Assembly: GCA_001599715.1 (NCBI GenBank)
Contig: BCHU01000011.1
Coordinates: 868,001 to 932,000 of the forward strand
Length of the DNA stretch: 64,000 bases
Source: Phaeotremella fagi
Taxonomy: Eukaryota; Basidiomycota; Tremellomycetes; Tremellales; Phaeotremellaceae
Direction: 5' to 3'
Shown: positions 56,892 to 64,000 of the stretch, piece after piece
Position numbering within the stretch: the first letter of the stretch is position 1
How the letters are laid out: every line of letters begins with the position of its first letter
The notes under the pieces: model-generated
What the model was told of the DNA's origin: nothing
What the model saw: only the letters and a program-made list of their open reading frames with translations
Database searches by the model: none
Position numbers and translations under genes: made by a program

Positions 56892-58099
56892 ATTGGCAGA
56901 TGGTAGCATGGAGGTGGGAACCGACTGGTATTTGGGTTTATTGGACATTCTTTCGTATTTGTATGTATGCATTTCTTTTCGTAAACACTACAACAAGCTC
57001 TACATCACTTCTTTCCACTCGTCTTGAACTTAGTCGAGGTTCTCTGAGATCGTTTGGGGGATCCTTAGGGGAAAAGAGTTTGCTGAAGTCTAATGTTGGA
57101 AAGGTTGATATCGATGTTGGGGATTTATTGGATGGCAGTGAGTCTAAGGATGATTAATGAATTATGGACAGGTCTGCTCGAACAACTCGTACTCCACCAT
57201 GACTTGATGCTTTCTTCAGAGATCGCCCTGTTGGATTAGGGCTCTCAGGATCTTTTTCAAGTCAGAAAGATATGTACGATGCACCGAGGCAGTGCTATGA
57301 ACAAGCTCGGCTGCCAACAATACTAACGCTTGACAAACCAGCCATCGCGATTGAACCAAAAGCTACCGATTTTTCGCAGCCCAGCTGGCATTTATAATCT
57401 AATCGAAATTCTAGCTTCTCATCCATATGAAGAACATGATACTTACGTGGGTTGAAATGGCTATCTTGATCTGAAGCATTCATCAAAGCCAAATATATTG
57501 AGCCCAAAGACGGTGAGCTCTGTTTGAGATTCTAAGTACGCGCTGGGAGAAACCAATGATCTGTGGGCATACAGTATGCAACGTCTAGCTCACTTTAAAA
57601 GAAATAACAGTCCGCTGTACTGCACAATTACTGACTATGACTTTTTGTACGCTTTGTACTTAGCTGGTTCCATATCATCTTTTTTGAGTGTGGCAGTGGA
57701 TGCGTGCGTACATGTGATTGGGAAGTCGAGCATCGTTTTTTAGCCGATCGCAGCTCCTCTTGCCTTCTTCATGCTTTCTGAGACTGAATCACAGGAATCA
57801 GAATTTTCAAGAGCGAAAGAGTTGTTATGGTCGTTATGTCAACTCCTATCAATAAAATAATATGTACTTATTTGAATGGATTTCGGATTTTGCAGCTACC
57901 TCAAACTTGTAGGTTGTCAAATTAATCAAGTCGCTGATGGAAGCTTATTGTTTGTGAGTGCAACAAAATATCAATGCCTTGCGAAGAGTCTTCTACAAAG
58001 CGAATACTCTCGCAGGACACTTTAGACAGTTGCACCAGGAAAAATCGAAGATATCGAGGGCAGAGAAGAGAAATGTATGTCAAAAAAAATCAAAAACAA
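56892..58099. other. Intergenic, no gene seen
   Basis: About 1.2 kb containing centrin 3' sequence. No exon or repeat is recognised. Confidence 0.4.
58081..58098 (-). terminator. RNA polymerase III terminator of the tRNA
   Basis: On the minus strand TTTTT followed by TTTTTTTT lies directly after the tRNA 3' end, the usual Pol III stop. Confidence 0.55.
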
Positions 58100-58202
58100 T
58101 GCCTGCACTGAGAATCGAACTCAGATTGCCGGATTTCACCGCGTTATATCGGGCGCATATCAAAATATGAGACCGAAGTACTAACCGTTATACGATACGG
58201 GC
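58100..58202 (-). tRNA. tRNA with an intron in the anticodon loop (probable anticodon CAU)
   Basis: 103 nt folding as a tRNA: acceptor GCCCGTA/TGCAGGC (one C-A mismatch), discriminator A, D-arm GTAT...GTAC with loop AACGGTTA, T-arm CTGAG-TTCGATT-CTCAG, no encoded CCA. A box and B box (GTTCGATTC) are present. The anticodon arm is TCGGT/TCCGG, so an intron of about 30 nt follows position 37. CAU is favoured because it follows U33 and the intron contains ATATG complementary to CATAT, the usual anticodon-intron pairing. That would make it Met. The T31-T39 mismatch leaves the isoacceptor uncertain, and it could be damaged. Confidence 0.55.
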
Positions 58203-58710
58203 ATAAAACTGCTTTTGGACAGTTTCAAAAAGACATCTTTATTTTCCGGCGTTCGTTGGATTAAGTTGATCATGATTTTTGCGTTATTTTCCTCACTAAG
58301 CTACCTCGTGCGTCTTTTCAAGAGTTAATGGGACCTGAGGAGGATACACGACACCCTGAATGTTCGTTTTCAACTTTAGCCATAGGCCATGCGAATGATT
58401 TCTCAAATGTTAATAAAGCCATTCCCAAAGATCCAGGTTTGAAATTTTCAGCTTTCGCCACACTCCTCAGTTCATTTCCTTTGGGTAGTTAAGGAAAAAA
58501 ACTTCTCCCCATAGCTATTTAATCTAACAGTCGTAAAAATGAAAGCTAATACAGTGATCCAAATGTGATTCCTTGACAAGGCATCTAGGTCGAAATAAAC
58601 GTATAACTGTCCATTCTTTTCTTTCTGACCTTTCCTTCGTCACAGAAAGGCTAAGTGCGATGGATGTTACGAACTGGGAAGTAACGAAGATCGACATGTA
58701 GATGCTATAT
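58203..58710. other. Intergenic, no gene seen
   Basis: Between the tRNA and the arrestin-fold gene stop. Nothing supported. Confidence 0.4.
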
Positions 58711-60800
58711 TCACATTTGTCTGCCCCTCTCCCTGCCCCTTTCGGCCTCAAACTTGTTAACGTCCCCTAACCGTCCCTCCTCCTCACTCCGCACCCTAGC
58801 TTCCCGTTCATCGTTAGCGAACCTCTTCATCCTCTCTTCCATCTGTTCAATCCCAACTCCACACGCACAAGTGCCCCGTCCAAACGGACCTTTCGGCATC
58901 CCATGATAAAACACACATAATGGACAAACCAATTCCCCAGGTGTACCAGGTGTCGTAGGTTGACTTGTCGATCCAGATTTTGATTTACCGTTGTACACGG
59001 CGACAGGTTCGTAGCCCCTCTCTGTCCATTTCGAGGATATAGTGGAAACAGGGACGGAACCGTCGTAGTATGGATTTGAAGTTTTTGTGCCGTTGTTTTG
59101 GTAAGGGTAGTCGATGAATTCTGGGTTAGAACCTTCAGGTATTAATGGACATCCATGACGTATACATCTGTTAGATGTTTTTTCGTCGGACGTGGGGGTG
59201 GGTGAGTATTCGGCGTGGTCGGAGTCTACGGTCAGCAATGTCTAGATCTAACTTACAAGAAGGAAGGTTGAGGGTTTGTGGGATGAAAGCGCACTGGGGT
59301 TAGCGTGATCGAGGCTAAACTTACAGATGGGAGTGCTATGGGTCTAGTAACTTTGAGAAGACGTAAACCACCTGGACCTAGTTGTTTCATTGGTAAACCT
59401 TGGTCGTCTTCGCCATAGATTGAGAAATAAACTTCGACAATAAGAGTATGAGAAACTTTGATAGGTGTCACAACGCTGGCGTTAGCACTATTCACACTGT
59501 CACTCACTAAGGCAACGTCGACGGCCTAGCCGAATCATCATCAGGTAATCTCCCTTTGGTCTCAATCTTCAACCCCCCAACATCCTTCCCACCAGCTTCA
59601 GCTCCTCGCCAAATAGCAGTCATATTCTTGTCAGGATGTTGATGAGCCTGAGGTGGTCGTTTTCCTTCCGAGATAACGGTGAAATAACGAGTGGATGAAT
59701 TGGGTTTAGTTCCAGGTTCATCTCTAGGTGAGATCAAAGAATGGGTTTGGGATAACAAAACTCTAAATGAAAAGACGGTAACTCTAGGGTCGAGTGTTGG
59801 TATTTCCAGACGAGCTTGGAGCAATGCGCAGATTGAGAACTGGGATCAGCACTAGCCAAGTTAGAAACATACCACATCCGAAATCATCTCCACCTCCCAA
59901 GCACCCAACCCAGAAGCGAATCCAGATTGTCTTTCGGCCAACTCAGTAATCCCCCCACTAGGATTAGGGTTGTAGAACAGCATAATCGCCCGTTTAACCT
60001 CGAAGAATCCCTTCAACCATTCCTCCCCAGTGGTTTCGCCATGAGCTTCAGCTTCAGACTGTTCGTAACTCGGAGTTTGAGGTGTTTCCTGTCGTGTGAT
60101 TGAGAGTGACGCCGCGGCCGTGGTCAAATTCGCTGTGGTGTTGAGAGCTGCCAAATTGGTATATGACCCAGGGAGAGATGGTGCGGGTGATGCATTCCTT
60201 GAGCCAGGTCTAGACCTAGATCTAGATTTTGCAGGTCTTGATCTGAAACTAAATAATCCACCAGATGTAGGTGCGTTATCTGGCACACCTTCAACTTCGG
60301 CATACAGATCATGTGAAATACGGCCATTAACATGCCAATCGTGTGGTGCCAGATCAGCGGGTAGAATTAGAGTAAATTCGAACCTAGAATCAGCTTAGCT
60401 ATGACAGGAGTTACCTTTGAGTCCCTTCATCCAACCACAAACCATCACTGTTTCCACCAATAATCTCAACTTTTCGCTCAAAAATAACATCCTCCTCGTT
60501 CATTCTCATAGGTCCAAGATCTAACCTTATGGTCGATCTCATACCAACTCTAATCGCCTTGCACCTCCGACGCCCACTACCATACGGCAACGACACCTCC
60601 AACTCCCCGTTCATAACTTGATCAGCTCTAGGTTGGTCTTTATCTGAGAGACTAGATGGATCCTCTTGAGCACTCATGAACATCGCGCCGTAAGCTGGAA
60701 CATGGAGTGTCAAGTTTGGTTTTATACTATGATGTGTTCGTGAGGAGGAGGGGTGGGGGGATGCTCCCCTTGCGGGGGATAACATTCTTAAAACACTCAT
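58711..60800 (-). CDS. Arrestin-fold protein with a C-terminal Cys-rich region
   Basis: ATG at 60800, stop at 58711; several short introns. The N-terminal region has arrestin-N features ('SIKPNLTLHVPAYGAMFM', 'GELEVSLPYGSGRRRCKAIRVGM', 'FEFTLILPADLAPHDWHVNGRISHDLYAEVEG'). A Ser/Arg/Ala-rich insert follows. The second fold region has 'SHTLIVEVYFSIYG', 'GGLRLLKVTRPIALPSC' and the earlier 'RLEIPTLDPRVTVFSFRVLLSQ'. The C-terminus has cysteine pairs 'CPLCVFYHG' and 'CACGVG' followed by a charged helix. Alpha-arrestins recruit HECT ubiquitin ligases to membrane transporters, but no PPxY motif was noted, so that role is not asserted. ATG is 90 bases from the POB3 stop. Confidence 0.68.
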
Positions 60801-60890
60801 GGTTGTTCATGAATGAAAGATTTGTCGTTAAATTGCATAAGCACATGGGCTAAACTTAAACCCCGGAATTCAGGGAAAGTACAGAATCAA

Positions 60891-62925
60891 CTAATCCTTC
60901 TTCGCCTTCTTCTTCTTTGGCTCCTCGTCGTCTTCCCCGTCGCCACTCTTCTTCTTCTTGGCCGCCTTGGCTGCAGCCCTGTTCTTGATCTCCTCCATCA
61001 TAGGGTCATCGACGGATTCAGCTCCGGACTCCTCGTCAGAATCAGATTCTGACGGTGAACCACCGTCTGAAGATTCCGATCTGAAATCTTCGTCCTCTAG
61101 ATGTCAGCGAATGTCACAACAAGTACCCACCCGACTCGTCCTCTTCATCTTCATCAGGTGCAGCTTTACTTTTAACCTTCTTCTTCGGCTCGTCGTCACT
61201 AGGGATACTTTCCATATCCTCGTCATCGTCCAAATCACTCAACACGGCGTCTTCCATTTCATTCTTGAGTCTGACGTTTTTGGATTTAAGGAACGCCTCG
61301 ATAGGTCCAACTTCTTCTTTCGAGATGGAGGAGAAGATGTGATCGGTGGCTTCGGTTTTGGAAACGACGCGCATGTCGAAAGTTTTGGCTGAAGCTACGC
61401 CCCCGCCAACTCTAGATGTCAGTGGGGACAGACTAAGACTTACCTTGAGAACGCGATGGATTCGGTTTTGTTAAAGTCAATAAGGATAGGCTGTTTGGCG
61501 ATGAAGATGAGGCCTTTTTCCAAAAAATACAACTCCCCCTGAACCGCTTTGACGTTGGCTTTGATACCGTTGAGACCGTTTGCACTGGAGTCAGTGGGGT
61601 CGTGACGAGACTTACTTTCTGAAACTACCCGGGGGGGTGACCTTTTTGCCAGTAAGCGATTTGATGACTCGCGAGATGACTTGGAAGGTTGGAGCTTCGT
61701 ATTTCTTTTGTAGATCGGTGTATTTGGCGATTTCCTCGCTGACGTCAGTGAGGTCAAAACGGTACTCACTCTGTGAGATTCAACTCCGCATCGACCTCTT
61801 CGTCCTTAGGTAGTTGAGCTACGAGGAAGGGGTATCTGGTAGCACCTTGACGTATAGGAGGGTCCAAGCCGAGTACAAGTTGAACGTGCAAATCGTCAAC
61901 CTTTGGTAGGAGGAAGATACGATTGATCGATGTAAAGGGGACACGGTAGTCGGTAGACTTTCCAGTGAGCCTGATGGAGTCTTCAAAGAATTCCAGAGAG
62001 AATCGGCCCCTGTCGTAAGCGTCATAATAACAGCACCCACCTTGGAGTAAGCACCAGGACATCATCAAACACGACAATACTGTCCCCAACGACCGCACCG
62101 ATCTCCGCTTTATCCTTGATAGCGTTATGGAAAGCTTCAGCGGCAGTGACCTCGTTCCCCTCTTCGTCGTAATCCGTTTCCTCCCCACTCCCAGCGTCTG
62201 ATCCTTTGGGTTTGGTTGATTTCCCGGGGACGTAGAAGCGCATTTCGACCAGTTCATCTGGTTCTCTAGCGGAAAGGTTTTTGGGGTCAGAGATGGTAGG
62301 TAGTTTTGGATTGAATTCGAGAGAAACTTCATTCCTCCCTGCGATGTTGGAGTTGGCGATTTGCTTCAACGGCAGTTCGAACGCTGTTTTATGTTGAACA
62401 GAGAAAACAACGTCGCTCCCTGGGGTCAGCGGGGTCGTGAAACGTACTCACCTTGAATATCCGCTTTCCCCCAGTTCCAACCTTTCAAACTGGTATCTCT
62501 AACCTCAACCTTGACATTAAAGTACTCCTCCAATACTCGTTTGATTTTATCGAGATCCTGGCGTCAGCTAACCCCCAACCCCACCTACATCACGTTTGAA
62601 TCCGTCGAAAACGACTCTAGATTTTTCAGACTGTCTCATCGTGAGTCGAAGTTGAAAATTACGTGCGACCCTGGGGTCAGCATGGAAGTTACATCACCCT
62701 ACCTGAACCATTGAGCTGATCTGACGTCTGGTCCAGAGTACGTGGTTGGACTGGTGTCCTCCCCTTGATACGCTTTCCAACCGAAACCAGCGGCGTTGAA
62801 ACGGAGTTCTGAGGTTAGTGGGGTTGACAAGTGACCTACTGCCTAGATCTGGTGAATCGCCATGGAACACTGGTGTCAGTGGGGTCGAGTGGTTGCTTAC
62901 CATTCTCAAAAGTTGAAGTAGCCAT
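60891..62925 (-). CDS. POB3: FACT complex subunit Pob3/SSRP1
   Basis: Eleven exons from the ATG at 62925 (MATSTFENV) to TAG at 60891-60893. The ten introns total 316 nt, leaving 1719 nt (572 aa), close to yeast Pob3. Visible: N-terminal 'LRFNAAGFGWKAY...SAQWFR' (SSRP1 N-terminal domain), 'NEVSLEFNP', 'EMRFYVPG', 'VFDDVLVLTPRGRFSLEFFEDSIRLTGKSTDYRVPFTSINRIFLLPK', 'LVLGLDPPIRQGATRYPFLVAQL' and 'FIAKQPILIDFNKTESIAFSRVGGG'. The C-terminus is acidic, then Lys-rich ('AAKAAKKKKSGDG'); there is no HMG box, as in fungal Pob3. With Spt16 it handles nucleosomes during transcription and replication. The introns are 31-34 nt, see findings. Confidence 0.95.
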
Positions 62926-63115
62926 GGTTGTTGTTGGGAAGATGTAAAGTGCAGAAGGAAGTAATATACGCGTCCAGTTGACTACACGTCATTAACTCCA
63001 AGTGGCAAAAAGAGCGTGCATAGTCTAGATCAGACAACAGTGTATAGTGTAAAGTAAATATAATGTCCCAGCACAGCAGGAAACGAAACCTGGCCCCAAA
63101 CTACCCCAACCCCCC

Positions 63116-64000
63116 CTAATCCCTATGCCTTCTGGCCTTTCTAATCGCCCTTTGAATCTCAGACTCGTCCCTCTTCTTCCAAGTCGCTTGTTTCAATTGA
63201 CGACGGGGTTTGGGTTCAGATTCTTCACTAGCTGTTCTGATCCAACCGATCGATTCCAGCATCGTGACCAGCTCCCCGTTCTCAACGTACTTTTTAATCT
63301 CTTCGTCTAAACCAGAGATAACCCTGCTCCCAATAGACACCACAGGACCAGCGGTCAAATCCACACCATGTTTCAACAGAACCTCACGTAAGGATTTCAA
63401 GTCCGGTCTAGAATGACATGGCAGCATGTAAGGATGACGACCTGATTGATGAGTTGCCGAAAGTTGTTCAAGTAGTTTATGAGGATGATGCAAAACTCCA
63501 TCACCACCGTACCAAACGACAATCTCCTGTTCCCATTCCTGTTCAAGTTCTTGTAACCAGAGTTTGTGCTTTTCCGAACCGACTTCACCGAGATGATGGA
63601 AACCGACACCTAGGACTGCGTTGGCGTCTATTGGTTTTTGAGAATCGAAATCTTTGGGGAGGACGTTGTGGTTGGATTGAAGAAGATACGATTGGAGGGC
63701 GAGGATTTCGTGTGATTCGGGAAGTGGATGAACCATGGGACGAACGGTTGACGCTGGCGTCAGTGGGAGTCATTAAAGTCACCTACGTTCACTAACTACC
63801 CCCCGTCTCGACAACAATCTACCAGCTTGAACTTGAGGTGGTTGATAATCCCTATCCCTGGCTTCTGCCCAACTACCAACTGCATTCTCGACATCCAAAT
63901 AAGCGCGTCCGTCAGGTGCCAAAGCGAGTCGTCGACTGATACTAGCAGCGCGTAAACTGGGTAAACGAGCTGCAGGTACAAACACGAGCAGGAGGATAGA
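63116..64000 (-). CDS. Protein with a glutaredoxin-like C-terminal half (5' end outside window)
   Basis: Runs off the window: the visible part ends at 63116 and continues beyond 64000. Two exons are visible, 63116-63753 and 63787 onward, joined over a 33-nt intron (63754-63786). The upstream part is hydrophobic, then basic ('LLLVFVPAARLPSLRAASISRRLALAPDG'). The C-terminal half resembles the glutaredoxin fold: 'HPYMLPCHSRPDLKSLREVLLKHGV', 'TAGPVVSIGSRVISGLDEEIKKYVENGELVTMLESIGW'. The usual CPYC or CGFS is replaced by CHSR, keeping only the first Cys, so a redox role may differ. It could also be a member of another thioredoxin-fold family. Confidence 0.5.

Overview
The window is nuclear DNA of a basidiomycete fungus, most likely a tremellomycete (Tremella/Kwoniella/Cryptococcus side). 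The evidence is compact genes split by many very short spliceosomal introns (GTRNGT...CTRAC..YAG, often 31-55 nt), a chitin synthase with a degenerate myosin motor, a fungal C-5 sterol desaturase, and homologues of DPH4, POB3, SCC2, GCD6, centrin and profilin. The genus cannot be fixed from sequence alone. No virus, transposon, rRNA or CRISPR array was seen.

Layout. 1-6.3 kb: accessory block of minus-strand orphan genes, including a duplicated pair (families I and II). 7.0-14.8 kb: ERG3, DPH4, a Barentsz/CASC3-type protein and malate synthase. 15-17.4 kb: three tandem small genes (family III). 17.9-23.7 kb: complex I NDUFA1, GCD6 (eIF2B epsilon), profilin and a nucleolar-type zinc-finger protein. 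23.9-28.0 kb: four tandem orphan genes (family IV). 28.2-34.8 kb: SCC2/NIPBL. 35.1-38.2 kb: two tandem pairs (families V and VI). 38.5-44.8 kb: myosin-motor chitin synthase. 45.6-49.9 kb: four tandem genes (family VII), one frameshifted. 50-52 kb: no gene seen. 52.1-63 kb: RhoGEF, a small hypothetical gene, centrin, an intron-containing tRNA, an arrestin-fold protein and POB3. 63.1-64 kb: a gene cut by the window edge.

Two things stand out. First, seven groups of short lineage-specific genes, almost all tandem paralogues and all on the minus strand, sit between conserved single-copy housekeeping genes; some share upstream sequence boxes. Second, many introns are exceptionally short: POB3 carries ten introns of 31-34 nt, with the branch site only about 7 nt from the 3' splice site, and several have nearly the same 3' half. 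Removing them gives an exact in-frame 572-codon reading frame. Similar 31-34 nt introns occur in the chitin synthase, RhoGEF and SCC2 genes.

The conserved genes serve ergosterol synthesis, glyoxylate metabolism, chitin deposition, cohesin loading, FACT chromatin function, translation initiation, diphthamide synthesis and the cytoskeleton. They do not form a pathway cluster. Gene models were spliced by hand; where exon sums were checked this is stated.
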